A DNA stretch of 64,000 nt, from positions 496,001 to 560,000 of the forward strand of contig NC_012862.1 of the NCBI RefSeq assembly GCF_000026945.1. The letters run 5' to 3'. Below the pieces are notes generated by a model, which was not told the origin of the DNA, ran no database searches, and worked only from the letters and a program-made list of their open reading frames with translations. A program made the position numbers and the translations under genes. The stretch comes from Candida dubliniensis CD36 (Eukaryota > Ascomycota > Pichiomycetes > Serinales > Debaryomycetaceae). Shown here one piece after another: positions 1 to 9,665 of this stretch; positions within the stretch are counted from its first letter, which is position 1; the number at the start of each line of letters is the position of its first letter.

Positions 1-587
1 CAGATTTAATCAAGATTTTCAATTCAAGTCCAGATGAAACTACATATTATCATTCATGGTTTTTAAAGATGAATATGCCTTTTTCAATAAAAGTTATTGA
101 GCCAGTGTTAATCAACACCACAGATAGCATCACTCGATTACCACTAGATTCAACTTGTTTTGATTTGGCTCCAAATGATTCATTTTTAATACTTGACACT
201 GGATTTACCTTAACATTATATTACAAATGCCACCACCAAAACAAGCTAAACTTGCATCCTTCTGATAATGATTTTATGATAGAAAATAAAGACCCAAAGC
301 TTCCATGGGATATCATTGAAAAATACATTTCTGAACGCCAAGTTATTCCAAGAATTGTCGTAACTCAAACCAATCATTCACAATCAAGATTTTTGATGTC
401 GCGATTGAATCCAACAGCTTCAGACTCAACAAAAGAAAATCAGTCACAAGTAGACAGTAATAAAGGTGGGTTCTGGTCATTTTGGACCAGCAATAATAGA
501 AAGAGTTCCAACTTGATTGCGGAAGATATAAGCTTAAAAGAATACTATGACGATTTAATTGAACAAGTACAAAAATTCAAAATTTAG
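1..587 (+). CDS. Sec23/Nel1-family COPII-type protein, C-terminal fragment
   Basis: The reading frame is open from the window edge, so only the last 194 or so residues are here. The block L-L-D-T-G-F-T-L resembles the gelsolin-like domain of Sec23/Sec24. The later segment PRIVVTQ...SQSRFLMSRLNP followed by an EDISL..YYDDL tail matches the Sec23 C-terminus, where SQARFLLS.VNPS and a final helix occur. Sec23 is the Sar1 GTPase-activating protein of the COPII coat. The fragment is divergent and carries a polar insert (TASDSTKENQSQ) inside the otherwise conserved end, which suggests the Sec23 paralogue called Nel1 in S. cerevisiae, a cytosolic Sar1 GAP, more than Sec23 itself. Family call is fairly secure; the paralogue assignment is inference. 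Its stop lies 8 bp from the stop of the opposing gene. Confidence 0.75.
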   Translation, partial: DLIKIFNSSPDETTYYHSWFLKMNMPFSIKVIEPVLINTTDSITRLPLDSTCFDLAPNDSFLILDTGFTLTLYYKCHHQNKLNLHPSDNDFMIENKDPKLPWDIIEKYISERQVIPRIVVTQTNHSQSRFLMSRLNPTASDSTKENQSQVDSNKGGFWSFWTSNNRKSSNLIAEDISLKEYYDDLIEQVQKFKI

Positions 588-595
588 ATAGATTT

Positions 596-1540
596 CTATA
601 GATCACTAATAAACTTTTTCACCACTGATACCAAGTAATCAATGACACCAGCATCGGAACCATCTCCCAAATTGTGTGTTGCACCTTTGATTATTTGACT
701 GTGTTCACTCCAATACTGCGAAGGGGTCGACTGTTTCCATTTACTGACCAACTTTTCCTTGTCAACATATTCAGGCACAAATTCATCAATGCTTCCGTAA
801 AGCACGAGAAGTGGTTTATTTACTTTACCAAAACTGTTTTTGTAGTCGTCTTCGGTCAAATAAGAAGAAAAATAATCATCATCGCCTCTCTTACTAGCCA
901 AGGAATAGAACCTGTAGGCAGAAGTAGGCATGCCCCAAGTAATTTTACGATACTCCTGAGGCAAAATCTCATTTTCTCTTCCCTTAGAAATATATTCTTC
1001 ATAAACTCTTTGGATCAATGCTTCGTACTTGGCAGGATCACGACCGGACAGAAGAGCTTCCAGATCCGAAACTGGAGCTTGTAATATACCCCCTTGCACC
1101 TGAGAAGTTTCAGGTATATTTTCTTTGTATAATGTTTTTGTTAGATAATGAATCACATCTTGGCACCCAGTGGAATGTCCCATAATCACTATCTTTTGTC
1201 TATTCCCACCACGTTCTGAACGGAAATATTCAATGGCAGATTGCAATTCAAACGCGTCGCGATCCAATGATGAGGTCCCCCAACCTTGGTATGCAGAGGA
1301 TAGTAAAACCTGGACCAAACTCCAGGACCCACCATCTGCGCTTTGAAATTCATTGCTTGCAGAATCAGCCAATTGGGGCAAGTACGGAACGTTCAATAGA
1401 CCATTTCCTAAACCACCCACAAATAAGATAACGTTTGGCGAAGTTTTTTTGGAATCACTGGTGGTGAACTCAAATGCAGTTAAGTTGAACCCATAAGTAT
1501 GGACTATTCCCTTTTGTTGTGGTACCAGTTTCAATGACAT
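596..1540 (-). CDS. alpha/beta hydrolase of the DUF1749 (UPF0613, SidJ-like) family
   Basis: The protein has 314 aa. It shows an alpha/beta-hydrolase pattern: strand VILFVGGLGNGLL near residue 40, nucleophile elbow GHSTGCQD near residue 120 (the Ser in G-H-S-T-G), a late Asp region LVLYGSIDEFVP and a final His in GATHNLGD. This order Ser-Asp-His fits the fold, and the whole resembles the fungal DUF1749 family, whose characterised member SidJ of Aspergillus hydrolyses the siderophore fusarinine C. There is no signal peptide, so a cytosolic enzyme is likely. The substrate here is unknown, since Candida is not known to make such siderophores; it might process imported ones or act on other esters. 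The start ATG is clear and lies about 1 kb from the divergent STE50. Confidence 0.85.
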   Translation of the reverse strand: MSLKLVPQQKGIVHTYGFNLTAFEFTTSDSKKTSPNVILFVGGLGNGLLNVPYLPQLADSASNEFQSADGGSWSLVQVLLSSAYQGWGTSSLDRDAFELQSAIEYFRSERGGNRQKIVIMGHSTGCQDVIHYLTKTLYKENIPETSQVQGGILQAPVSDLEALLSGRDPAKYEALIQRVYEEYISKGRENEILPQEYRKITWGMPTSAYRFYSLASKRGDDDYFSSYLTEDDYKNSFGKVNKPLLVLYGSIDEFVPEYVDKEKLVSKWKQSTPSQYWSEHSQIIKGATHNLGDGSDAGVIDYLVSVVKKFISDL

Positions 1541-2587
1541 TGTGTACTACTCTTTTTTGAAAGAATGACAATGGTGTATTAAAGAAAAGCAAATGAATAG
1601 AGTAACAAAAGTTGAAACAGATACAAAAAGGGCAAAAAAAAAGGGAATAAAAGGAAAAATTGAGAATCTCACCACAAAAGTGTGGCTTATGTAAATCTGA
1701 TTTGGTTTTTTCTAACTGGGTTTCAGTAATGGATCAGAATTTAGGGTACCCCAATAAAGACAGGATATCACCTCGTCCTGATACCAGGCAACCTCATTAA
1801 TAATGTAAGCTACAAATAAACAAAACGGAGCAAGAACAAAAAATAGGGATAATGGCGATCGCTAATCATTTTAGGATTGTAGAAATGATACTGCAAGTAA
1901 TTAAACATCCAGTTTTGATTTTCATATGTAGACACTGCTAATGAACTATTGTATTTGCAACAGAAATAGTGTGATGAGAGAAGTAGTTGAGGATTTGCAT
2001 CCAGAGCAAATTTATGATACACATGTTGTGACAAGTTTTGCAAAATATCATGAAACAACAATCATTATGAAATTTGTCATGTCAACTACTACTACACGAA
2101 ACATCTTTATCAGTTAAAATGTGTCGGATTATGTAGCTGATAACTAGTTTGTTATTCTAAAACGAATAGCAAGATTATTTTAACATATCATTGTTAAATA
2201 AGATCAACATCAGTTGCTCCATCTACTATTATTATTGTTACTTCTTATTCATCAAGTTCTGGCCTATTGTCTCGTAGAATTGTCATGTAGTTATCATTTT
2301 TTTTATTGTTTCAAAATACACGAACATTTTCACTCAAAACAAGTTGACTTGTTAAATCAGTCTGTTTCTTGTTTGACGATCATACAACAACAAAAGTTCT
2401 TTGAAACATCTCACTTTCATTGGGATTGTCTATCATTAATATATGAGTTGAACGGTATCCTATCATAAAGGAAATCCTAGATTTTTTTTTTATTTTTTTT
2501 TTGGTTTATTTATTGGGTTTTTGTTTATCGAACAATTATTACTCGTTAGTGAAAACTTCATATTTATAGGAGAACCATACAACTATC
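1541..2587. other. intergenic, divergent promoter region DUF1749 hydrolase / STE50
   Basis: About 1 kb of AT-rich DNA between two divergently transcribed genes, so it should hold both promoters. Short open frames near 1810-2061 and 2214-2468 lack a convincing ATG start or a recognisable product. T-rich tracts near 2481-2512 precede STE50. I see no RNA gene or repeat of note. Confidence 0.6.
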
Positions 2588-3970
2588 ATGACGTCGCCAA
2601 TTAGTAACGACTCGTTTCTACAGTGGGATGCAGCCCAAGTATCAACATACATAAACTCAATTTTACCCCACGAACAACGACGCATCGGTAATGTATTTCT
2701 AGACAATAATGTGGATGGATCGTTACTTCCCTTTATCACAACAGAACATTTGAAGGAAATTGGCATCATTTCACTTAAAACACGCCTCGTCATCAAGAAA
2801 GGAATCAGTGATCTTATTGCGGCCCATTATTCCAAGTATCCACCAAAATCATTTAGTGACCCTGATTACAAGTTGAACCATGTCAACATTAACAATAATT
2901 ATACAACAGTTGAATCTTTGAATCTATCTACAGTATTAATGCAGGATATGATGAAAAAGCTAAGCTATGAGTTGCACAAACAGAAATCAACATTTGTTGC
3001 TTCTTCCCCAGTTTCTCCAACACATGATGAAATGAAGAAACTCAACGACAATTTCATCAAGCTCAAAACGGATTTGATACCTATAATAAGATTATTGAAA
3101 GATTCCAAGCCATTGCCAACGCCAACTCTAGATCCTGGTCCAGCAGCAAGTATGGATTCACCTTCGTACTTTTCGTCACACCATCATTTGGAACATGACA
3201 GTTTTGAAAAAGGTCTATCTCGATCGGGAAGCGGTAATGCTATGGCCAGTAACAATAGGACACCAACAACAATCCCTAGCCCATCATCTAATAGGTTTTC
3301 TTCGGGATCATTATTATCTATGGGAACTGGGAAAATAATGTCGCAATCGGTTCCAAAATATCCCGAAAATAAAGCAAATAATGATTTCACCTTACAAAAA
3401 CTTGGTCTACCTAGAAATAACTCAAATAAGAGTTTAGAATCTCACGATAGACAGCAAAATGCTGCAGGTGTTAGACCAAGATTAGTGCAAAACCCATCGT
3501 CTAGCTCAATGCATACAGTCACATCACCGAATGGCATACCGCCACAGTCTGCCGCGGCAGTAGCAACCGCAGCAATAAATGGTCACGGTAGCGGCTATAT
3601 CCCACAAGTTTCTACTCCTCCCAACCAGTTGGGCCATCACCACAATCCCGGAACTGAGCCGTTGAAACAACTCAGGGCTTCAACTGACGACTCGTGTTTG
3701 AAGATTCTACAACAAGCCATGAAACGACACCATATACCTCGTGAGGACTGGTCAAGATATGTGTTGGTTATATGTTACGGTGACAAGGAGCGAATTTTAA
3801 AATTAGCTGAGAAGCCTGTAGTGATATTTAAAGAACTACAGGAATTGGGAAAACACCCTGCTATTATGCTTAGACAATTGGCAGATTCTTCAACGGATGA
3901 TTCGGGCCCTGAATCTGCAATTTATAATGATGCTAGAATAGGTACCGAAATTCCTGGTGGGACTTTGTAG
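2588..3970 (+). CDS. STE50: Ste50, SAM-RA adaptor of the Ste11 MAPK cascade
   Basis: The protein has 460 aa. An N-terminal SAM domain spans about residues 8-75 (FLQWDAAQVSTYINSILP through VIKKGISDLI). A Ras-association domain lies near the C-terminus, about 365-440 (DDSCLKILQQAMKRHHI, YVLVICYGDKERILKLAEKP). Between them is a Ser/Asn/Pro-rich disordered linker. This SAM-linker-RA plan is that of Ste50, which in yeast binds the SAM domain of the MAPKKK Ste11 and, through the RA domain, Cdc42 and membrane sensors, feeding the osmostress, mating and filamentation pathways. Length is somewhat above the 346 aa of the S. cerevisiae protein because of the longer linker. The ATG follows an AT-rich leader; no intron is evident. 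Confidence 0.93.
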   Translation: MTSPISNDSFLQWDAAQVSTYINSILPHEQRRIGNVFLDNNVDGSLLPFITTEHLKEIGIISLKTRLVIKKGISDLIAAHYSKYPPKSFSDPDYKLNHVNINNNYTTVESLNLSTVLMQDMMKKLSYELHKQKSTFVASSPVSPTHDEMKKLNDNFIKLKTDLIPIIRLLKDSKPLPTPTLDPGPAASMDSPSYFSSHHHLEHDSFEKGLSRSGSGNAMASNNRTPTTIPSPSSNRFSSGSLLSMGTGKIMSQSVPKYPENKANNDFTLQKLGLPRNNSNKSLESHDRQQNAAGVRPRLVQNPSSSSMHTVTSPNGIPPQSAAAVATAAINGHGSGYIPQVSTPPNQLGHHHNPGTEPLKQLRASTDDSCLKILQQAMKRHHIPREDWSRYVLVICYGDKERILKLAEKPVVIFKELQELGKHPAIMLRQLADSSTDDSGPESAIYNDARIGTEIPGGTL

Positions 3971-4295
3971 AAACATATACATTTAAATATACATGTGTGT
4001 TCAACATAAGATGTATTTTGATATTAATTTGCAACATCACACTAGAACAAAAATTAGGGCTATAGCCCTAAGTTACATGCAGTATATAACTATGCACTCT
4101 ACAAGGTTTTGTGTCAGAAAAAAACCCATACAACAGACACTCAACACTGGACTCTGTCCTTGTTTTTTTTTTTTTTTCTCTTCCGCGCACACCAATCGGC
4201 AAAGCAAAAAAAAAAAATTTCAAATTTTGCTTTTAGTTGAAAGAGGTTTTTAGAAGAAGTTCTTTTACCATAGACCATAGAGAAACTAATCAAAG
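3971..4295. other. intergenic, RPL12 promoter
   Basis: This holds the STE50 3' end and the RPL12 promoter. It has an 18-bp perfect palindrome of Tbf1 type (own entry), a 15-T run around 4161-4176 and an A run near 4206, the usual poly(dA:dT) architecture of yeast ribosomal protein promoters. Confidence 0.8.
4054..4071. promoter_or_regulatory. Tbf1-type palindromic site upstream of RPL12
   Basis: The sequence TTAGGGCTATAGCCCTAA is a perfect 18-bp palindrome made of two inverted TTAGGG half-sites, 225 bp before the RPL12 ATG. In C. albicans the Myb-type telomere-repeat factor Tbf1, not Rap1, is the main activator of ribosomal protein genes and binds just such a palindrome. The match and the gene context make the call strong. 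Confidence 0.9.
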
Positions 4296-4793
4296 ATGCC
4301 TCCAAAATTTGATCCAAATGAAGTTAAATTCCTTTACTTAAGAGCTGTTGGTGGTGAAGTTGGTGCTTCATCTGCTTTAGCTCCAAAGATTGGTCCATTA
4401 GGTTTATCTCCAAAGAAAGTTGGTGAAGATATTGCCAAAGCCACCAAAGAATACAAAGGTATTAAAGTTACTGTTCAATTGAGAATTCAAAACAGACAAG
4501 CTACTGCCTCTGTTGTTCCATCTGCTTCATCTTTAGTTATCACTGCTTTGAAAGAACCAGTCAGAGACAGAAAGAAGGAAAAGAACGTTAAACACTCTGG
4601 TAACATTCCATTGGATGAAATCTTTGAAATTGCCAGAAAAATGCAACACAAATCATTTGGTAAGAACTTGGCATCTGTCTCCAAGGAAATCTTGGGTACT
4701 GCTCAATCTGTTGGTTGTAGAGTTGATGGTAAGAACCCTCATGACATCATTGACGCCATCAACGCTGGTGAAATTGATGTTCCAGAAAACTAA
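4296..4793 (+). CDS. RPL12: ribosomal protein uL11 (Rpl12)
   Basis: The protein has 165 aa, the exact length of yeast Rpl12. It begins [20 protein letters not shown] and contains the uL11 N-domain signature ([27 protein letters not shown]) and the C-terminal rRNA-binding domain ([29 protein letters not shown]). uL11 forms the base of the GTPase-associated stalk of the 60S subunit. Codon choice is strongly biased to GGT, GTT, AGA and TTG, as for a highly expressed gene. No intron is present. Only one copy is seen in the window. Confidence 0.98.
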   Translation: MPPKFDPNEVKFLYLRAVGGEVGASSALAPKIGPLGLSPKKVGEDIAKATKEYKGIKVTVQLRIQNRQATASVVPSASSLVITALKEPVRDRKKEKNVKHSGNIPLDEIFEIARKMQHKSFGKNLASVSKEILGTAQSVGCRVDGKNPHDIIDAINAGEIDVPEN

Positions 4794-5797
4794 ATGGTGA
4801 GATTGTTACATTATATTTGCTTAAATCATTCTGTACAAAAAATGTGTTTTAATAGGGTTTTTAATTGATATTTAACGATTACTTTTGAAAAGAAAGAGAA
4901 AAAGAGATGACGATCAATTTGCATGGGAAATGTGAATTTATATTTACATGACTATCCAATCTGTAAGTCTCTCCTCCTCTCTGGATCTTATGTTTAGATT
5001 ACTTGCAATTGGAAATTAGGGTAATGGATATATGTGAAAATAAAGGAAATTTGAAAAGAAAAGAGAAGAAAAAACAAATCACAACATTGTTTGCCAACAC
5101 TCTGGTGCCAAATCGCTTTTTGATACAATATATTTGTAACTTTCAGTGCCATATTTGGTTCCTATTTTGGTGCAAACTAGAATAATTAGCTTACTACTCA
5201 CCATTGTACACCAATATCTTGATGGGTACAATCGGTCCATTTTACTAGCTCACAATTCTATCTTTTCGGAACTTGTTTTTATTTTTCCACAATCAAATAT
5301 ATCTATTACTTGAAATTCATTGCCTGGTCATCTACTTCATGTAGTTATAGTCTCTATTTATGCTGCATCTGCATCATGAGAACGAGTAGCGGTTTGAGTT
5401 GAGCTGTCTAAACAGAAAGTTCACGTGCAAATTGAACAGTAGGTTTTTTTTTTTTTTTTTTTTTTCCTGCTTTTTAGTTTGCCCAAATATTATTGCTTCT
5501 CCTTCTTCTCCTCCTTTCCAATACAATGAATGAAAGGAAACACAACCACAATAAACTAAACACCAACAAAAAAAAAAAAACAAACTAAAAACCAAAAAAT
5601 AATAACGATCTCTATCAACTTATACAAACAACTTGATTATTATTATTATACCGGTGGGATTTATTGTTTTTCTATTTATTTTCATTATATAGTATATTGT
5701 ATAATCTTTATTGATTAGCAGTCGGGGTAAATCCAACAGATTATCTTATAGTGTTACTTTAATATACCTTGGTACGATAAGAAAGAAACTATCAAAC
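4794..5797. other. intergenic, RPL12 3' end and promoter of acyl-CoA-binding gene
   Basis: A 1-kb gap with no supported gene. Short open frames (for example 5003-5185) look random. It contains a CACGTG box at 5422-5427, a 22-T run at 5444-5465, an A-run near 5569-5580 and TTATTATTATTATA just before the downstream gene leader. Confidence 0.6.
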
Positions 5798-7000
5798 ATG
5801 TCAGACAGCGTTGGTATGTGATATTTTTAAGCAAACAAACAAACTTTGTCTAGTATACATTTACTAACTAAGATTTACCTAGATCGTGTGTTTGTAAAAG
5901 CAATTGCCACTATTAGAGCGTTATCGTCTCGCTCAAACTATGGATCATTACCTCGACCTCCAGCTGAAAATAGAATCAAGTTATATGGGTTATACAAACA
6001 AGCTACAGAAGGTGATGTGGATGGAGTTATGCCTCGTCCAGTTGGATTCACAGCAGAAGATGAAGGTGCCAAAAAGAAATGGGATGCATGGAAACGTGAA
6101 CAAGGTTTGAGCAAAACCGAGGCCAAAAAACGGTACGTTTCATATCTTATTGAAACCATGAGAGTTTATGCCAGTGGAACTCTGGAAGCACGAGAATTAT
6201 TAAATGAGTTGGAGTATTTATGGGAACAGATCAAGGACTTGCCTAGTAGTGATGAGGAAACTGACCATCATATACCGTTGCCATCAAGATCCCCCACATT
6301 TAGTCAAACTGACAGATTTTCCAACAGAACACCTAGCATTACTGGTGCAAGAACCATTGGTACTAGTAATTTGAACAATATTTATTCACACTCGCGGAGA
6401 AATACCACATTATCTTTAAATGAATATGTCCAGCAGCAAAGGATGCAGCATCAAAATCAGCAACAGCTACATGATACCACGTCTCAACCAGGCGCTACAG
6501 GAGGTGGTGGTGGCGGTGGTGGTGGTGGTGGGTCCGTATATTCATTACCAGGAAGAATGGGAGCAAACAATGTAATTGAAGATTTTAAAAATTGGCAAAG
6601 TGAAGTCAATATGGTCATAAACAAATTAACAAGAGAGTTTGTGAATTCTAGACGAGAAGTTCAAGGAAATGAAAATGGTGATCCATCTTCAGGAGATAGA
6701 GATGAAGAATTGGACGATATTGAGATCATAAAACGAAGAGTAATTCATATTTTGAAATTTGTGGGTTGGAATGCCTTGAAATTTCTTAAGAATTTTGCTG
6801 TTAGTTTAATTACCTTTATGTTCATTGTTTGGTGTATTAAAAAGAATGTTCATGTTGAAAGAACATACGTTAAACAACCGGCAAATAATGCTACTAAACT
6901 GAAAAAGGAATTAATAATCAACATGGTTTTAAACACAGATGAAAACAAATGGTTCATTAGATTATTAAGTTTTATTAATAGATTTGTTGGTTTTGTTTAA
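5798..7000 (+). CDS. acyl-CoA-binding domain membrane protein (Atg37/ACBD5-like), spliced
   Basis: I read two exons, 5798-5813 and 5883-7000, giving 377 aa. The 16-nt first exon encodes MSDSV plus the first base of a split Asp codon; the donor is GTATGT, the branch point TACTAAC near 5862 and the acceptor CTAG. Exon 2 continues as DRVFVKAIATIRALSSRSNYGS, the start of an acyl-CoA-binding domain reaching about residue 105 (LKLYGLYKQAT-type ligand motif, KKKWDAWKREQGLS, YV). A low-complexity linker with a run of about 11 Gly follows, then a membrane segment near 303-323 (FLKNFAVSLITFMFIVW). This plan resembles Atg37/ACBD5, peroxisomal acyl-CoA-binding proteins used in pexophagy and very-long-chain acyl-CoA handling. 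Family is secure; peroxisomal location is inference. Without splicing, the first ACB helix would lack its natural start. Confidence 0.88.
5814..5882 (+). other. intron of the acyl-CoA-binding gene (69 nt)
   Basis: The donor GTATGT directly follows exon 1, a TACTAAC branch point lies 15 nt before the end, and the acceptor is CTAG. The frame joins as GTT G|AT CGT, restoring the ACB N-terminus. Confidence 0.9.
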
Positions 7001-7345
7001 TCATGTAACGATACAAGATGATTATCTAACAAGAGTAAACAATATCAACCAAGAACAAGAAATAAACAGGAAACGAATTTAGTATTTCGGTAGGTTGTTG
7101 TGTGTAATCTATATTTGATAGAAGTGCCATACTAATTATTAAAATGGTGCTTCTTTTTATATTTCCACAATGCAGACGACATTTGAGTCACGACATTATT
7201 CCATCATAATCATCGCGTACACTCATCTCTTTCTCTGCACAAAAAAAAAAAAAAATAAAAAAATCTTTTCAATTCTAACCAACCTACCCCCATCCTAGCA
7301 ACATCTTCATTTTTCACAACCAAAATATATACAAGCTATTTAACT
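7001..7345. other. intergenic, UTP4 promoter
   Basis: This 345-bp gap holds a TGAGTCA heptamer at 7184-7190, a PAC-like element (own entry), and a poly(A) tract at about 7241-7262. It then gives a C/A-rich leader into UTP4. Confidence 0.6.
7222..7229 (-). promoter_or_regulatory. PAC-like element (GAGATGAG) upstream of UTP4
   Basis: CTCATCTC on the plus strand reads GAGATGAG on the minus strand, about 120 bp before the UTP4 ATG. PAC elements (GATGAG core) mark yeast ribosome-biogenesis genes. Short motif, so support comes from context; KRI1 in this window has a comparable one. Confidence 0.55.
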
Positions 7346-9574
7346 ATGGATATTCATCGTTGCAGATTTGTTGATTATACTCCACATACAATCACATCAT
7401 TGGCATTTTCTCGTAAATCTTCATTGACATCACTCCCAACAGCGGATGTACGATTAGCTGTTGGAAGAAGTAATGGTGATATTGAAATTTGGAATCCAAG
7501 ACATAATTGGACTCATGAATTGACCTTACCTGGTTCAAAAGGTAGATCTATTGAAGGGTTATGTTGGAGTTATAATGAACAAGATCCATCAGAACCACCA
7601 AGATTGTTTTCAATTGGAGGATCTACGTATATTACTGAATGGGATTTAGCCACAGGGAGACCATTGATAAATTATGATTGTAATGCAGGAATAATATGGT
7701 GTATTGATATTAACCCACGAAATGATAGATTAACAGTTGGGTGTGATGATGGGTCTGTTGTTATTGTTGATATTTCTGGAGGTAGAGGATCTTTGGAATA
7801 TGATTTGATTTGTCAAAGACAAGATGCCAGAGTATTGAGTGTGAAATGGGCTGGTAACGAGCATATTATTGGTGGATGTGCTGATGGTAGAATTAGAAGT
7901 TGGAGTAGTGAAGGTGATACCAAGGGAAGACTTGTAGCTACTATGAAAGTTGATAAGGCAAAAACTGAAAGTACTTTGGTTTGGTCTTTAACAGTATTAC
8001 CAAACAAGAGACACTTTGTTAGTGGAGATTCTACTGGATCTATAAAAATTTGGGACTTGACCCGTTTCACATTGTTGCAAACTTTCAAAGTGCATGATGC
8101 TGATGTGTTGTGTTTAGTTCATGATGTGAAGGAAGAGAAAATATTCAGTGCTGGTGTTGACCGAAAGATTCATCAATTTGATTTACTTAAGAATAAGAAT
8201 AGTTTGAAATGGACCCACAGTTTTAATCGTTTATTGCATTCTAATGATGTTAGGTCTTTAGCTATATTTGAAAACAAGAGCTACAATTTATTAGTTAGTG
8301 GAGGTGTTGAAAGAGCGATAGTGATTCAAAATATTGAAACGTTTTACGATGGTAAATACAAAAAATTGTTGATTAATCAACAACAGTCCAACACTTTGAT
8401 TGTCCCAGATTCAAAATTGATTATTTTGTGGCAAGATCAGACCATAAAAGTATGGAAAGTTTTACCTACTGGCAAACACGTATTAATGAGCAAACTTACT
8501 TTATCTGCTGATGAAAACATTACCAGTGTTGATTTTAAAGACAATTTATTGGTAGTTGCCAAAATGACGTCAGTAAGATTCTTTGAATTAATTGAAATTG
8601 ACAATAAATTTAAAGTTCAAAAGATAAGAGATGACAAGTTTGACAGTTTGATTGAGGGAGCCAAAATTGTCAAATTCATTGATGCTAACAAAGTTTTAAT
8701 TCTTACTTCTGACGAAGAGTTGTACACATTTGATATAGATAGTGAAGAAGGGAAAATAGAATTAAATGGCGAGATAGAATTATTGGAATCTAACCAACAA
8801 CAGCAACAGCAGCAGCAACGCAAAAACCAACATTTGTCGCGTATCAACAACCTAGTACTCACCCCAAATAGAAAGCAAATTATCATTTCCAGATTCAACG
8901 GATTTATTGAAGTATACCCTGTTCTTAATACTGAAAGTGAGGCATACGTTCTTACAAAATTATCATCCTATCCTCATTTAATTGAATGTGTTAATGATGA
9001 AAAACTTGTTGTTGTTAATGAAGAGAACAAAATATTTGAATTTTTCATTAATGACAAAGATGGCCAATTATTAACTCCATGGTCAAGAAGAAATAGTGAA
9101 TTCTTACCAAGACAATTTATGTCATTACAAGATAAACCGGAAGGAATGTTTGTTCAGCAAGAAAAATTATGGGTATACGGATCGACATGGTTGAGTTTTT
9201 TCGATTTGTCGATGAATATTCCAATATCAAAAGTTTATAAGAATACTTCTACTTCTAAAAAGAGAAATCATGATGGGTTATCGATGAATGAAGAAATAGG
9301 CGAATTAGAAGATGAAACTGAAGAACTTATAGAATCCTCATTAAAGCAAAGTGAAATAGATAGATTGAGACAACAAATTCAAATCGAAGATAAAGATAAT
9401 CAAAATAATGCTGCTGATAAAGGTAAAACTAAGAAACCGTTTTGGATTACGGAAAAATATAGACCAATTATGAAAGCTGCTAATTTTGGTGAGGGTGATA
9501 TCATTGTTGTAGAACGTCCATATTCGTCATTACAAACAGGTCCAGCATTTGATTTACCAAAAATCAAAGTTTAA
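7346..9574 (+). CDS. UTP4: Utp4 (cirhin), WD40 subunit of the t-UTP/UtpA complex
   Basis: The protein has 742 aa. It begins MDIHRCRFVDYTPHTITSLAFS, which is characteristic of Utp4, and carries WD-type blades through most of its length (GRSNGDIEIWNP, GGSTYITEWDLATG, GDSTGSIKIWDLTRFTLLQTF, SAGVDRKIHQFDL). The C-terminus ends in a conserved segment (KPFWITEKYRPIMKAANFG...VVERP). Utp4 belongs to the UtpA/t-UTP complex, which binds the 5' ETS of pre-rRNA in the nucleolus and couples rDNA transcription to small-subunit processome assembly. A polyglutamine stretch near residue 485 interrupts a loop. It is convergent with the GH76-like gene, leaving 91 bp between stops. Confidence 0.95.
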   Translation: MDIHRCRFVDYTPHTITSLAFSRKSSLTSLPTADVRLAVGRSNGDIEIWNPRHNWTHELTLPGSKGRSIEGLCWSYNEQDPSEPPRLFSIGGSTYITEWDLATGRPLINYDCNAGIIWCIDINPRNDRLTVGCDDGSVVIVDISGGRGSLEYDLICQRQDARVLSVKWAGNEHIIGGCADGRIRSWSSEGDTKGRLVATMKVDKAKTESTLVWSLTVLPNKRHFVSGDSTGSIKIWDLTRFTLLQTFKVHDADVLCLVHDVKEEKIFSAGVDRKIHQFDLLKNKNSLKWTHSFNRLLHSNDVRSLAIFENKSYNLLVSGGVERAIVIQNIETFYDGKYKKLLINQQQSNTLIVPDSKLIILWQDQTIKVWKVLPTGKHVLMSKLTLSADENITSVDFKDNLLVVAKMTSVRFFELIEIDNKFKVQKIRDDKFDSLIEGAKIVKFIDANKVLILTSDEELYTFDIDSEEGKIELNGEIELLESNQQQQQQQQRKNQHLSRINNLVLTPNRKQIIISRFNGFIEVYPVLNTESEAYVLTKLSSYPHLIECVNDEKLVVVNEENKIFEFFINDKDGQLLTPWSRRNSEFLPRQFMSLQDKPEGMFVQQEKLWVYGSTWLSFFDLSMNIPISKVYKNTSTSKKRNHDGLSMNEEIGELEDETEELIESSLKQSEIDRLRQQIQIEDKDNQNNAADKGKTKKPFWITEKYRPIMKAANFGEGDIIVVERPYSSLQTGPAFDLPKIKV

Positions 9575-9665
9575 GCTGAATCAACAAAAGAAAAGCAATT
9601 AACAAGTGTCTTTCTTTCTATATATATATGTAGCGTATTTATATACCACCACCATGATTTTACAA

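Noticed and set aside
674..1084. 136-aa open frame on the plus strand
   Set aside because: It lies wholly opposite the conserved DUF1749 hydrolase and has no recognisable features; it is a shadow.
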